Counted from the first letter of the stretch, positions 41,978 through 51,057 are shown. The stretch is 64,000 bases of DNA from Paenibacillus harenae (GCF_030812415.1 NZ_JAUSST010000009.1:171670-235669); one strand, 5' to 3'. Translations and numbers: made by a program. The notes: generated from the sequence alone by a model not told the origin.

Positions 41978-43347
41978 CGGCCGGGCAAGGGAAGTTCTCG
42001 CCAACGGAATTCGCCGCGCAGGTCAGGCCCGCTCGAATGGCGTCGGATAAGCCGGAGGGGCTCGATCGGCATGCGGACAACGAGCCGACTGAATTTCAGC
42101 GGCTGGCAGAAGACATAAGGTCGTACTTGAGCGCGCCGCAAGGCTTGACCGAATTCGAGCGCAAGCAATATACGGAGACGCTTAATCGGGCCGTGCTTGG
42201 CTTCGTTCAGGAAAGGGAGCAGGTGCTCGCCGTTATAACGGACCGGCTCATCCGGCTTCGCATTCATATGCTGGAGGGTGTGCAGCAGCCTTACCAGACG
42301 CTTGCGGAAGCGTTGTTCGCGGAAGTGATCGGACTTAACGTGCTTGAGCTGGTGTTGGCCGATAAGGATGGGCTGGAAGAGATACAAGTGGTGGGAAAGC
42401 GGATTTTCGAGGTTAGAGGCGGTCAGACGATGGCATCGACTTATTCCTTTGAGAGCGTGAGGGACGTTGAGCGCATTCAACAGAATTTGGTGCTCTATAA
42501 CAACGACCGGATCAATCCGCGCAAGCGATGGGCGGAGGTCATGCTCCGCGACGGGTCGAGGGTGACGATGACCGGCTTCGGCTTCACGTCGTCGCCGACG
42601 CTGACGATTCGCTTCTACACGGTAAGAAGCTTTAGTCTGGATATGTTATGCGCCCCCTCGATGCGCACGATTAACGCTAGAATACGGAACATGCTGCTCG
42701 CCGTACTGTCGGCAAGCTTCAATGTGGTTATAATCGGAGCGACCAACTCGGGGAAAACGAATCTGATGAAGGCACTTATCGCCGAGCTTCCTGGAGATGA
42801 AAGGATCATCACGATCGAGGGCAGGCATGAAATGATGCTCGGACGGGACTTCCCGGACAAAAACATCGTCGAGTACGAGACGGAGGAGGACGATCCGCAG
42901 CATCGGTCGGATCAAGCGTTCAAGCTGGCGCTTAGGCAGTCGCCTAGACGTATCATCCATGCGGAAATTCGTGATTTGGACGCTAATATTTACGTGCGCG
43001 CTTGTACAAGGGGACATTCCGGCAGTATGACGACGGTTCACGCAGGCAGCCTTGAGGATGTTCCCGAGGCGATCACCGATATGTGCATGCTGGACGGACG
43101 CGGGATGAATCCAGAGCGGCTCACGAAGCGGATTACGGAGTATGTAACGGAGATTGGGATCGAGATGAGGCTGTGGAGAGGGAGACGGATCGTGAACCGA
43201 ATCGGGGAATTATGCTGGGAGGACGGCAGAACGATCGTGCGGAATTGGGTGCTGTTCGATGAAGAGGCCGATGATTGGCGCTTCCCTAGCCCGCCGTCTT
43301 TAAGAGCTGCAGCCCGGCTTGCGAGATCGGGTGCGGCCGATGGATAG
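41974..43347 (+). CDS. TadA/CpaF-type secretion ATPase
   Basis: 457 residues overlapping the previous gene by ATGA. An N-terminal region of about 120 residues carries FQRLAEDIRSYLSAPQGLTEFE. The VirB11-like ATPase has GATNSGKTNLMKAL (Walker A), an Asp box region ITIEGRHEMM, RRIIHAEIRD (Walker B, usually EVR) and the His box GHSGSMTTVHAGS. It would form a hexamer at the cytoplasmic face powering pilus assembly or secretion. Confidence 0.92.
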   Translation: MTAGQGKFSPTEFAAQVRPARMASDKPEGLDRHADNEPTEFQRLAEDIRSYLSAPQGLTEFERKQYTETLNRAVLGFVQEREQVLAVITDRLIRLRIHMLEGVQQPYQTLAEALFAEVIGLNVLELVLADKDGLEEIQVVGKRIFEVRGGQTMASTYSFESVRDVERIQQNLVLYNNDRINPRKRWAEVMLRDGSRVTMTGFGFTSSPTLTIRFYTVRSFSLDMLCAPSMRTINARIRNMLLAVLSASFNVVIIGATNSGKTNLMKALIAELPGDERIITIEGRHEMMLGRDFPDKNIVEYETEEDDPQHRSDQAFKLALRQSPRRIIHAEIRDLDANIYVRACTRGHSGSMTTVHAGSLEDVPEAITDMCMLDGRGMNPERLTKRITEYVTEIGIEMRLWRGRRIVNRIGELCWEDGRTIVRNWVLFDEEADDWRFPSPPSLRAAARLARSGAADG

Positions 43348-44275
43348 GTTGTCCTCTATAGCGGCGTTTTTGCTGCTTGGCATCGTACTGTTTTCAGCGT
43401 TATACAGTTTGCTCCAATTATGGATGAACGACCGTCATTTGAAGAATCGGTTGAGTTATAAGGACCGTACGGGCATTCGCTATCGTATGTCCGAAGCGTT
43501 CAAGGGCAATGAGCGTCTGTACCGTCATCTCTCTGAACTGCTGGAGGCGCTGCAGTTAGGCATTAAGCCGGTTACGCTCGCCCTCAGCTCGGTATTGGCG
43601 CTGATAGTCGGGTTAGCGGTAGGAGGACTGTTTTTCCAAAGCGCGAAGGGGACGCTCCTATTCGGCCTGCTGCTTGGATTAATGCCATATACGGTGCTGC
43701 GAGCGCTGCTGGCCAATCTACGGATGAAGACGCAAATCGATTTTCTGCCTGCGGTGGAGTTGTTTTATCAATGTTATCTGGTAACCGGCGAGCGGCAAGT
43801 AAGAATCGCATTGCAGCGGGCTATTGAAGAGAGGAGGCTTCTTGGCCCGATGCAGGCTGTATTCGAGCAATTGTATCGCAACCTGTCGGTGCGGGGCGAC
43901 GATGAAGCGAGCTTGAGGCTATTATCGGCATCGCTTGGCCATATATGGGCCGATTATTTCGTTAACATCCTGCGCGTTGCGATAACGGAGGGTGTCACGA
44001 TAACGGACAGCTTGGAGGAGCTCATAACCGATATGCGCAAGGCAAGACGGGCGAACGAGCAGGAGAGGAATCGCCTGCTGGAGATCCGAATCGCGAATTT
44101 CTCGCCGCTTCTTTTCCTGGCGCTCTTCATAGGCATCAATATTCGGTACAACAAGGATAATTCCTACTATTATTACATGGTCGATCCCGGCGGAAGAGAT
44201 ATGCTGCTCAACGCAATGGTACTTATTTTTGCATCCTTCCTGATGGGGTTATGGCTGTCGCGCAAGAAGATGTAA
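43340..44275 (+). CDS. TadB-like type II secretion F-domain membrane protein
   Basis: 311 residues from ATG 43340, overlapping the tadA stop by 8 bases. Membrane helices at about 6-25, two in the centre (about 75-125) and two at the end (about 250-310) flank a cytoplasmic F-domain (FLPAVELFYQCYLVTGERQVRIALQRAIEE). TadB is one of two platform proteins in Tad pilus systems. Confidence 0.85.
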   Translation: MDRLSSIAAFLLLGIVLFSALYSLLQLWMNDRHLKNRLSYKDRTGIRYRMSEAFKGNERLYRHLSELLEALQLGIKPVTLALSSVLALIVGLAVGGLFFQSAKGTLLFGLLLGLMPYTVLRALLANLRMKTQIDFLPAVELFYQCYLVTGERQVRIALQRAIEERRLLGPMQAVFEQLYRNLSVRGDDEASLRLLSASLGHIWADYFVNILRVAITEGVTITDSLEELITDMRKARRANEQERNRLLEIRIANFSPLLFLALFIGINIRYNKDNSYYYYMVDPGGRDMLLNAMVLIFASFLMGLWLSRKKM

Positions 44276-44291
44276 AGGAGGAGATTCAGCT

Positions 44292-45185
44292 ATGCATCAG
44301 TGGACGGCATCGTTCATTTCGTTTGCAGCGACGATCGGGCAATTCGTATTTGGGGCAATAGCTCTTAGGGCGTTGCTGCAACTGCTGCCGAGACGTCACA
44401 TACGTTGGAAGCATCTGTCGCTGCTAAGCTGGCGAACGAAGGAAACGCCGGAAAGCTTGCTGAGGCTGTTCCGGGTGTCGAGGAAGAGCGCGGCATTTGC
44501 CGAGCGTGAGCTGCTGCTTGGCGGCTGCGGTTATACGCTTGATGCAGCGTGGTATGCATTAGCTCGAAAAATAGGGATTTCCGCGTCTGTGGTTGCCGCA
44601 ACCATTATGCTACTGATTGCCGGCAGTTTGCATATGTTGACCGCATCCACTAGCTATACCGTCGGCGGGCTGCTGATAGCAGCATTGCTGCTTATGGTGG
44701 ACAAAACATGGCTCGCTTCGATGCGCAAAGTCCGGGTGTTGCGAATGACTAAGGAAATTTATGCGGTAAGTAATCAATTGCTATATTTGTCAGACTCAAC
44801 GTTACATATTCATGCCAAGCTGCTGCGCTGCGTCCCTTTCACGAGAGCGCTGCGCCCTGAGCTGGAGCGGCTGCTCGCCGAATGGTATCACGATGCGGGC
44901 GAAGCGCTGCAGCGTTTCAAGAGAAAGCTGGGAACGGACGAGGGGCTAAGCTTCGTCGAAACGATCGACGCGCTGCGCCAGCATGAAAGCATCCAGTATT
45001 ACGATATCTTGAGAGCAAGGATTGAGGATTATAAGGAGAAACTGGAGCTTGCCAAGGAGAGTAAGAAGGAATCGACGTCGTATGTTCTGTTTATCGTAGC
45101 GGGCATTCCGATATTGTATACGTTCCAGGTGTTCATCTATCCGTGGGTACGGGAAGGTCAGAAGCTGTTCCAATCGCTCAGTTAA
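44292..45185 (+). CDS. TadC-like membrane platform protein
   Basis: 297 residues (AAAGGAGGAG upstream). Helices at about 10-32, 95-140 and 258-280. The C-terminal region (DILRARIEDYKEKLELAKESKKESTSYVLFIVAGIP) has the TadC arrangement of a long amphipathic helix before the last membrane segment. Paired with the TadB-like protein encoded upstream. Sequence similarity to F-domain proteins is weak, so the call rests partly on context. Confidence 0.7.
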   Translation: MHQWTASFISFAATIGQFVFGAIALRALLQLLPRRHIRWKHLSLLSWRTKETPESLLRLFRVSRKSAAFAERELLLGGCGYTLDAAWYALARKIGISASVVAATIMLLIAGSLHMLTASTSYTVGGLLIAALLLMVDKTWLASMRKVRVLRMTKEIYAVSNQLLYLSDSTLHIHAKLLRCVPFTRALRPELERLLAEWYHDAGEALQRFKRKLGTDEGLSFVETIDALRQHESIQYYDILRARIEDYKEKLELAKESKKESTSYVLFIVAGIPILYTFQVFIYPWVREGQKLFQSLS

Positions 45186-45216
45186 CTCGGATTCATGGAA
45201 AGGAGGTGCAGTGCTC

Positions 45217-45366
45217 ATGCGTAATATTTTAATGACAGTCATGCTGCTTGTCGTCGTTATCGTATTGTTCAACACGATTATCGCCAAGGATACGACAGGT
45301 ACCAGCAGCCAGATCGAGTCTCAAGGCAACGCCGCGAATACGAAGATCGGCGCTCTTGTACCATAA
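45217..45366 (+). CDS. Small membrane peptide in the Tad operon
   Basis: 49 residues: a short basic start, one hydrophobic helix (MTVMLLVVVIVLFNTII, residues 6-22) and a polar tail. AGGAGG lies 10 nt before the ATG; a GTG at 45211 is an alternative start. Size and position match a Flp-type pilin, but the Gly-Glu/Tyr processing signature is missing, so it is not a recognisable prepilin. Confidence 0.65.
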   Translation: MRNILMTVMLLVVVIVLFNTIIAKDTTGTSSQIESQGNAANTKIGALVP

Positions 45367-45415
45367 TGATCCTCTTAATCGCGCGGGAGCTGGAAGATGT
45401 CGGAGGTGACGAAAG

Positions 45416-45562
45416 ATGAGAGCGATCCTAATAACGACTCTTCTGCTCATCACGGCGGTGCTCTTGTACACGGCAATCGCAGAAGGGGATGAAGGCATGA
45501 ATAGTCAAGTGAACGGGGTGGGAGAAGCGATAAGCGATCATATTAGGCGGATGAGTCCATGA
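45416..45562 (+). CDS. Second small membrane peptide in the Tad operon
   Basis: 48 residues: AILITTLLLITAVLLYTAIA forms the membrane helix, and the tail is charged (EGDEGMNSQVNGVGE). CGGAGGTGACG precedes the ATG. Its TGA overlaps the next start (ATGA), so translation is coupled. It resembles the preceding peptide in layout, not in sequence. A minor pilin or assembly factor is possible. Confidence 0.65.
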   Translation: MRAILITTLLLITAVLLYTAIAEGDEGMNSQVNGVGEAISDHIRRMSP

Positions 45563-45984
45563 AGCAAATCTTATTGTTCGTACTATTCGCGGGGATGGTT
45601 TGTTGGATGATGTTTTCGCCTATCTATAAGCATGTGCTTATTGTTAGACAGGCGGTGCTGCAGCAGGAAGTCGATTACTTGCTTGAGGTCGGGGCAAGCG
45701 GAACATACGGTTATATTAGCGAAGCAATGCTCGAGCAGGCGAAAGTCCGGATGGAGGCATTCGGCTTGAAGCGCGAGTCGATTTTGTTCGAGGTGAAGTC
45801 GGAGAGCGGGGCTAATGCTAGTAATCCCAGCGCCCCCTTGCCGAGAGGCACGGGGCTGTTCCTGACAGCAAGCTATCCTTATGAAAATTTATTTCAAATT
45901 GACAGGCTGATCGGCTTATCGCCTCCACCGGCGGACGAGAGAATGATGGCTTTTGGCATGAAGATGAGCGAGTTCGTGCCATAG
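45559..45984 (+). CDS. TadE/pseudopilin-like protein
   Basis: 141 residues with an N-terminal membrane helix (about 2-20) and an extracytoplasmic domain of mixed alpha-beta type. The helix leads into YKHVLIVRQAVLQQEVDYLLEVGASGTYGYI, reminiscent of the pseudopilin stalk. No prepilin peptidase site (Gly before a hydrophobic helix with Glu at +5) is present. Family not recognised; role as minor pilin inferred from the operon. Confidence 0.6.
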   Translation: MKQILLFVLFAGMVCWMMFSPIYKHVLIVRQAVLQQEVDYLLEVGASGTYGYISEAMLEQAKVRMEAFGLKRESILFEVKSESGANASNPSAPLPRGTGLFLTASYPYENLFQIDRLIGLSPPPADERMMAFGMKMSEFVP

Positions 45985-46038
45985 CCCGTCGGTTTTTGGC
46001 TCTAAACGCATAGAAAGAAGGAAGGACGGAACGATGCC

Positions 46039-46524
46039 GTGTACAAGCTGCTGCTAATTTTATTGATGATGACCGTATGGGGATCGATTCATATGATGCA
46101 AGTCGAAGAGGAACTGGCGATGCAGACGCTGTTCCTCGGCAAGCATGCGATCAATCGGGCTGCCCATGCGGCTGCGCAGCAGATTGACGAGTCGGCGCTT
46201 GGCAATGGCGAGCTGCGCATCGCTCCAGCGGAAGCAGCAACCGCGGCTGCAACCTACTTGCAGCACAACCTGCGCCTGAACGAGGCGGGAGAACCATTGC
46301 CGGATTCTTTCCTTCGCGAGCCGGTGGAGCTTGCCGTGTTCGAGATTGTTAATTCGGAAGTAACCTTTCCATACGTTTATCGTAACGATAGCTATAACTA
46401 TGAGGTTACGCTTAATAGGCCAAGCGTCGTTATCATTGCAAAAGTAGCGTATCCGCGTGCTTTTCGCATGCTTGAACCGATCGAATGGTACATAAAGGGG
46501 GCGGCCGAGCTCATAGAAGGTTGA
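46039..46524 (+). CDS. Pseudopilin-like protein, last gene of the Tad operon
   Basis: 161 residues from GTG 46039. An N-terminal helix (YKLLLILLMMTVWGSIHMM) is followed by an Ala-rich helix (KHAINRAAHAAAQQIDESAL), a pattern common in TadE/TadF-like stalk regions, and a beta-rich C-terminal part. No named domain recognised. GGAAGGACGG lies upstream, and an out-of-frame ATG at 46034 is ignored. Probably exported or membrane-anchored. Confidence 0.6.
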   Translation: MYKLLLILLMMTVWGSIHMMQVEEELAMQTLFLGKHAINRAAHAAAQQIDESALGNGELRIAPAEAATAAATYLQHNLRLNEAGEPLPDSFLREPVELAVFEIVNSEVTFPYVYRNDSYNYEVTLNRPSVVIIAKVAYPRAFRMLEPIEWYIKGAAELIEG

Positions 46525-46580
46525 CGCAAAATTGGAAAATTGGTCTAATAAGAGGAGGGAATTCGAGTTAGGGGCTGAAC

Positions 46581-47822
46581 GTGGAGCATATGAACAACTT
46601 ACATATAGAAATGGGAATTCCGGCAGATCTGGTGCGGGAGCGGATTGGAAAGCTGCAATCGGCCATGCAAGCAGGTCAAGTGGACGCTTATCTGGTTACG
46701 CAAAACGTTGATATTTATTATTTGAGCGGCTCGATGCAGAACGGATACTTATTTGTTCCGTGTAGCGGCGAGCCAACTTTCTATGTGAAGCGGAGCCTGT
46801 GGCGCGCGGGGCAGGAGACGCCGCTGCGCGCCCAGGAGCTTGGCAGCTTCAAGCAGCTCAGAGCAACGCTCGAGAGAGACTATCCGGAGCTTTTTGGTGC
46901 TGGCCGGGTGCCCAAGATTACTTGTGATCTTGATGTACTGCCCGCCCAAACCTATCTGAAGCTTGCCGAACTATTAGGTGCGCCGGATCGTTGCGGTCTG
47001 ATCGATGGCTCGGGCATGATTCGCACGCTTCGGATGATTAAGTCATCATGGGAGATTAGCCGTATAGAGCGAGCCGCTCTTGCCGTATCCGAATCGCTGG
47101 AGGAGGCGCTCGGCGAGTTAAGGGAAGGCGTAACGGAGCTGGAATGGATGGCCTCGCTCGAATATAAGCTTAGGAAGCGCGGCCATATCGGGATGATGAG
47201 AATGCGCGGGTACAATCAAGAGATTACAACGGGTATGGTCATCTCGGGCGCGGCGGCGGCCGTACCATCATACTTTGATGGTCCGGCCGGAGGACTGGGA
47301 CTTGGAGCGGCATCTCCTCAAAGCGTGAGTACCATGGCGGTAAAGCGCAATGAGCCCATATTGATCGATATTGGTTGCTGCATCGATGGTTATGTGATCG
47401 ATCAGACGAGGACGGCAGTGATCGGACAGTTAAGCGAGCCGCTTATGGCGGCATATGAACGATCGGAGCAATTACTGTTGGATGCGGAGCAGCACATGAT
47501 TCCGGGGGCAATATGCTCCCAGCTATACACAGATGCGCTTGCAGGCGCCGAGTCAGCGGGATTGGCCGATCATTTCATGGGCTTTGGCGCGGATCGCGCC
47601 AAATTTCTAGGTCATGGGATCGGGCTTGAGATCGATGAATGGCCGGTGCTGGCCAGGGGCTTCGACATTCCGCTTCAAGAAGGAATGGTTATCGCGGTAG
47701 AGCCGAAGTTTACATTTCCGGGTTTTGGCGTCGTTGGCGTAGAGAACAGCTATCTTATAGAACGGGAAGGAGCGAGGGCCTTGACGCGAACGCCGCTGGG
47801 GCTCATCGTGCTTCCTTATTAA
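46581..47822 (+). CDS. M24 family metallopeptidase (Xaa-Pro peptidase type)
   Basis: 413 residues from GTG 46581 (AGGGG 7 nt upstream). A creatinase-type N-domain (LVTQNVDIYYLSGSMQNGYLFV) precedes a pita-bread domain. The five metal ligands are in IDIGCCIDGYVIDQTRT (two Asp), FLGHGIGLEIDE (His), IAVEPKF (Glu) and VGVENSY (Glu). Cytoplasmic peptidase of Xaa-Pro dipeptidase/aminopeptidase type; true proline specificity not shown. It is 57 bp after the Tad operon and may be transcribed separately. Confidence 0.9.
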   Translation: MEHMNNLHIEMGIPADLVRERIGKLQSAMQAGQVDAYLVTQNVDIYYLSGSMQNGYLFVPCSGEPTFYVKRSLWRAGQETPLRAQELGSFKQLRATLERDYPELFGAGRVPKITCDLDVLPAQTYLKLAELLGAPDRCGLIDGSGMIRTLRMIKSSWEISRIERAALAVSESLEEALGELREGVTELEWMASLEYKLRKRGHIGMMRMRGYNQEITTGMVISGAAAAVPSYFDGPAGGLGLGAASPQSVSTMAVKRNEPILIDIGCCIDGYVIDQTRTAVIGQLSEPLMAAYERSEQLLLDAEQHMIPGAICSQLYTDALAGAESAGLADHFMGFGADRAKFLGHGIGLEIDEWPVLARGFDIPLQEGMVIAVEPKFTFPGFGVVGVENSYLIEREGARALTRTPLGLIVLPY

Positions 47823-47837
47823 AAAAGGGGTCTTGCA

Positions 47838-48317
47838 ATGAACAATGAACTAACGAAGAGACTGCATCCCGACTACATCAAAGTGTATCGGATCAGCGAG
47901 TTGATAATGAACGGCGTGTTTCTTCTCATCATTGTCGCGTATTTGATAGTAGCGTTGTGGAAGGATTGGACGTTTATACCGGTATGGATTAGCCTAGGGC
48001 TGTTCATTTTATCGCTTGTTCTATTTACTTGGATTATACCGAAGGCGAAGTACGCACGGTTTCAATACGAGCTGTTTGAGGATGAGTTGGAAATTCAATC
48101 GGGACTCATTTTCATCAGCAATGTGCTTGTTCCTATGGTGCGTGTGCAGCATGTGGAGCTGGAGAGCGGGCCGCTTATGCGCAAGTTCAATCTGGCAGGC
48201 GTCTCTGTCGTAACGGCAGCGACGACGCATAAGATTAGCGGGTTGAAACTGGAGGAAGCGCAGCAGCTTAAGCAGCGTATCGGCAAGCTGGCGAAGGTGG
48301 ACGACCAGGATGAATGA
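47838..48317 (+). CDS. PH domain membrane protein, YdbS type
   Basis: 159 residues. Two membrane helices (about 25-75) are followed by the bacterial PH-like (bPH2/YdbS) domain with ELFEDELEIQSGLIFISNVLVPMVRVQHVELESGPLMRKFNLAGVSVVTAAT condensed over residues 78-135. YdbS and YdbT are paired in Bacillus, where the operon contributes to resistance to antimicrobial peptides. The next gene overlaps by 8 bases. Confidence 0.88.
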   Translation: MNNELTKRLHPDYIKVYRISELIMNGVFLLIIVAYLIVALWKDWTFIPVWISLGLFILSLVLFTWIIPKAKYARFQYELFEDELEIQSGLIFISNVLVPMVRVQHVELESGPLMRKFNLAGVSVVTAATTHKISGLKLEEAQQLKQRIGKLAKVDDQDE

Positions 48318-49857
48318 GACACAGCGCCGCAAACTGCATCCGGTATACGTTTTTTTTGCGCTTGTGAATACGATACAAGGCTTTGTTCCATTTATTCTGA
48401 TTGCTCTGGTTAGAGGGACGGCATGGTCGGAGCTGGACTGGTATTGGTATGCCGGGGGCAGCGCTTTAGCTGTATTGTTGCTCTTACTAGGTTATATGGA
48501 ATGGCGAAAATTCGGGTTCTGGGTGGAAGCGGACCGAATCATTATTCGCAAGGGCGTCTTCTTCCGCGATGAAAAGACGATCTATTTCACCCGTATTCAC
48601 TCCGTTAACGTGGAGCAGCAGCTCGTCCATCGCTTGCTGCGCGTGGCGCAAGTAAAGATCGAGACGCCGGGCGGCAATAAGAAGGCGGATGGGATATTGC
48701 CGGCACTATCCATTAGCGAAGCGAATCATATTCGCCTTGTGCTTCGCGGACAGATAGCTGCCGATCCTGATCTCCAGGATCGGGAAGCGGAAGCGGGCGT
48801 GGATACGCATTTGCATCAAGGAGAGTCAGCCGTTCAAGCAGCTTCCGAAGATGATACGACGAATGTGAGCCACGCTCGAACCGATCTAGACGATTCTCAA
48901 GAAGACGCAGGGTTCCGTCTGGATGCAACTAAGCTGCTGAAGGCGGCGGCGACCTCGATGAATTTCGGGCTGGTAGCGGCGTTCGCCGCCGGTCTATATT
49001 CGTTCGCCGACGATTTCATCCAAGCGCTGCTTCCCGATCACTTCTTCGAAAATGTCGTCGAGGATTCGGCAAGCCTCATGCCCGGTTATTTGTTAATAGG
49101 CATTATCGTTTCGCTTGGACTCGTTGCGGCATGGGTGCTGTCGATACTGTTATATATATTGAAGTATAGCGGCTATACAGCCAGGAGAGTGGGTAAAGAA
49201 ATATCCGTGTCCTACGGCTTGCTTGAGAAGAAGACGTTTCTTTTCGATCCGAAGAAGGTGCAGGCCGTCATCGTGAAAGAAGGGCTGCTCCGGCAAGCAT
49301 TAGGGCATGCCGAGGTGAAGTTGCAAATCGTGTCTTCGGACAAAAACGAGCAAATGATGCTTCACCCCTATATATCTCGGGCAGAAATTCCAATGCTTCT
49401 TGAAGCTTTCGTGCCTCAGTTGAAGGATGCCCCGAAAGCCGGCTTTGCAGGTGCGCCGAAACGCGCGCTTCTGTATTATGTAAGAACTATGCTGCTTATT
49501 ACGATTGTGCTCTGCGGGGCAGCTATCGTAGTATTCAAGTCAGCGGCGCTTTGGTCGCTTCTATTGCTGCCGCTCGTGATCGGATGGCGATATGCCTGCT
49601 ACAAGTCGGCGGGGCTGTTGCTGGAGAATGGTCAGCTTACGTTAAGACGACGTTTCATTGGGAGATCGACGTACTTGATCCGCCGTCCGCAGATCATCGT
49701 GATGCGCGTAAAGCGTTCGCGCAGCCAGATGCGCAAACAATTGCTTACGCTGTCCGTGCAAGCGATGGGAAGTCCGCTCGATTACCGGGTAGCGTGTTTG
49801 GAGCAGACGAACGTTGAACAGGTGTGGCGTTGGTATAGCCGCAGGTCATCTCAGTAA
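48310..49857 (+). CDS. PH domain membrane protein, YdbT type
   Basis: 515 residues. Three bPH2 units are each preceded by membrane helices; KTIYFTRIHSVNVEQQLVHRLLRVAQVKIETPGGNKK marks the first and SVSYGLLEKKTFLFDPKKVQAVIVKEGLLRQALGHAEV the second. An acidic linker (about 155-200) lies between the first and second units. It forms a pair with the YdbS-type protein encoded before it. Confidence 0.9.
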   Translation: MNETQRRKLHPVYVFFALVNTIQGFVPFILIALVRGTAWSELDWYWYAGGSALAVLLLLLGYMEWRKFGFWVEADRIIIRKGVFFRDEKTIYFTRIHSVNVEQQLVHRLLRVAQVKIETPGGNKKADGILPALSISEANHIRLVLRGQIAADPDLQDREAEAGVDTHLHQGESAVQAASEDDTTNVSHARTDLDDSQEDAGFRLDATKLLKAAATSMNFGLVAAFAAGLYSFADDFIQALLPDHFFENVVEDSASLMPGYLLIGIIVSLGLVAAWVLSILLYILKYSGYTARRVGKEISVSYGLLEKKTFLFDPKKVQAVIVKEGLLRQALGHAEVKLQIVSSDKNEQMMLHPYISRAEIPMLLEAFVPQLKDAPKAGFAGAPKRALLYYVRTMLLITIVLCGAAIVVFKSAALWSLLLLPLVIGWRYACYKSAGLLLENGQLTLRRRFIGRSTYLIRRPQIIVMRVKRSRSQMRKQLLTLSVQAMGSPLDYRVACLEQTNVEQVWRWYSRRSSQ

Positions 49858-49883
49858 TGAATAACCAGATACGAATAGCGGAT

Positions 49884-49919
49884 AACTGCGAGGAAAATAA
49901 TTCTTCGCGGTTATTTTTT
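49884..49919 (+). terminator. Terminator between ydbT-like and sigY
   Basis: AACTGCGAGGAA and TTCTTCGCGGTT pair (two mismatches) around a 5-base loop, followed by ATTTTTTG. Confidence 0.85.
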
Positions 49920-49927
49920 GTGACGAA

Positions 49928-49953
49928 TGAACGAAATGGCTGACGTGAGCGTC
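49928..49953 (+). promoter_or_regulatory. ECF-type (sigma Y-like) autoregulatory promoter
   Basis: TGAACG (49928-49933) and CGTC (49950-49953) are separated by 16 bases, the spacing and form of Bacillus ECF promoters. As I recall, TGAACG/CGTC is what has been described for the B. subtilis sigY promoter. It overlaps an apparent ATG at 49927, so that ATG cannot be the sigY start. Confidence 0.75.
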
Positions 49954-49989
49954 ATAGCTTTAGAAGGAGAGAAAGAGGGGAGCGCAGTT

Positions 49990-50523
49990 GTGGTTGACGA
50001 GCAGGGTCTAATACGGAAAGCAGCTCGCGGTGATTCCCGCGCACTCTCGGAGTTATTGCAGCAGCATTATTCATTCTTATTTCAATATGCGCTTAAGCTG
50101 ACGATGAACAGGAGCTATGCCGAGGACGTGACGCAAGAAACGATGCTGCGGGCGATAGAGAAAATAGGCACTTTTCAAGGGAAAGCAAAGTTCTCGACAT
50201 GGCTTATTACGATCGCATCCAGAATTTATGTTGATCGCATTCGCAGCAAAGAGCGGGAACGCAGATGGGTGCAAGAGGAGCAGACGCTGCGGGCAATTCG
50301 ATATGAGACACAGACGGTGATGGGGGATTGGCCGGAGGCGCTTGACGCCATAGGCCGCATGCCGGGCGATATACGCATGGCTATATTGCTCAAATATTAT
50401 TACGGATATGCGCAGGAGGAGATTGCAAGCATGCTCGATCTTCCTGTTGGAACGGTGAAATCAAGGCTGCATAACGGCTTGAAGCAGCTGCGGAAGGAGT
50501 TGGGCGATGATGGACAATCCTAA
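49990..50523 (+). CDS. sigY: ECF RNA polymerase sigma factor SigY
   Basis: 177 residues from GTG 49990, which has AGGGGAG 7 nt upstream and lies about 30 bases after the predicted transcription start; the longer frame from ATG 49927 begins inside the promoter. Region 2 spans about 14-85 (FQYALKLTMNRSYAEDVTQETMLRAIEKIGTFQG and KFSTWLITIASRIYVDRIR). Region 4 (about 120-170) has AILLKYYYGYAQEEIASMLDLPVGTVKSRLHNGLKQL. The five following genes reproduce yxlCDEFG, so this is SigY. It directs its own operon and perhaps genes for an exported toxin or bacteriocin-like product. Confidence 0.93.
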   Translation: MVDEQGLIRKAARGDSRALSELLQQHYSFLFQYALKLTMNRSYAEDVTQETMLRAIEKIGTFQGKAKFSTWLITIASRIYVDRIRSKERERRWVQEEQTLRAIRYETQTVMGDWPEALDAIGRMPGDIRMAILLKYYYGYAQEEIASMLDLPVGTVKSRLHNGLKQLRKELGDDGQS

Positions 50524-50851
50524 CAATGGGACAGACGACAAACGCTGGTTCGATAATCAAATAGGCGATTCGCTTAGGCAGTTCGACGAGGCGCATAAGC
50601 CTTTTACGCCGGATATGTTCGAGTTCGAGGCGCTTGTAGGCGCCCATAAGCAGACGATTCGCCGTAAGCAATGGAAGGATCTGCTACTGTTGTGGCTGAT
50701 CGGCTGCTTCCTGTTTGGCGGCATGATGTGGCTTTTGGAGCGGGATATGGTTTGGTTCGTAGTTCTGCAGGCTGTTATTGCATGCACCGCGATAGGCTGC
50801 GTTGCAGTTATGTTCGGCAAGAAGAAGGTGAGTCGACGATGGAACAGATGA
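50507..50851 (+). CDS. yxlC: YxlC-type anti-SigY factor
   Basis: 114 residues overlapping the sigY end by 17 bases (AAGGAG 7 nt upstream of ATG 50507). A soluble N-terminal part (WFDNQIGDSLRQFDEAHKPFTPDMFEFEALV) precedes two membrane helices (about 60-80 and 85-103). Known fact: YxlC and YxlD of B. subtilis hold SigY inactive. The arrangement of cytoplasmic sigma-binding segment plus membrane anchor fits. Confidence 0.85.
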   Translation: MMDNPNNGTDDKRWFDNQIGDSLRQFDEAHKPFTPDMFEFEALVGAHKQTIRRKQWKDLLLLWLIGCFLFGGMMWLLERDMVWFVVLQAVIACTAIGCVAVMFGKKKVSRRWNR

Positions 50852-51057
50852 TGCGGGAGTCGGTGTGGTTCTGGCTTCTTCTTCTGCTCGTCTTGGGCAC
50901 GCAATCGACATGGCTGTATCTCGATGCGCGCAAGAGGGAGCGACTGCCTTGGTTTTGGGCGTTATGGGGGCTGATTCAGTTTCCGTTGCCGATTATTTTC
51001 TATTGGATATTTATTCGCAGCGGCTGGTTTAACCGCAATAGAAGCAACGATGAATAA
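50839..51057 (+). CDS. yxlD: YxlD-type negative regulator of SigY
   Basis: 72 residues with two membrane helices; LLVLGTQSTWLYLDARKRERLPWFWALWGLIQFPLPIIFYWIF condensed over residues 18-58 is typical of YxlD. It overlaps yxlC by 13 bases. With YxlC it probably forms the membrane complex that sequesters SigY. Confidence 0.85.
   Translation: MEQMMRESVWFWLLLLLVLGTQSTWLYLDARKRERLPWFWALWGLIQFPLPIIFYWIFIRSGWFNRNRSNDE

Noticed and set aside
49927..49989. N-terminal extension of SigY from ATG 49927
   Set aside because: No Shine-Dalgarno precedes it and an ECF-type promoter overlaps it; GTG 49990 has a strong site and gives the usual length.
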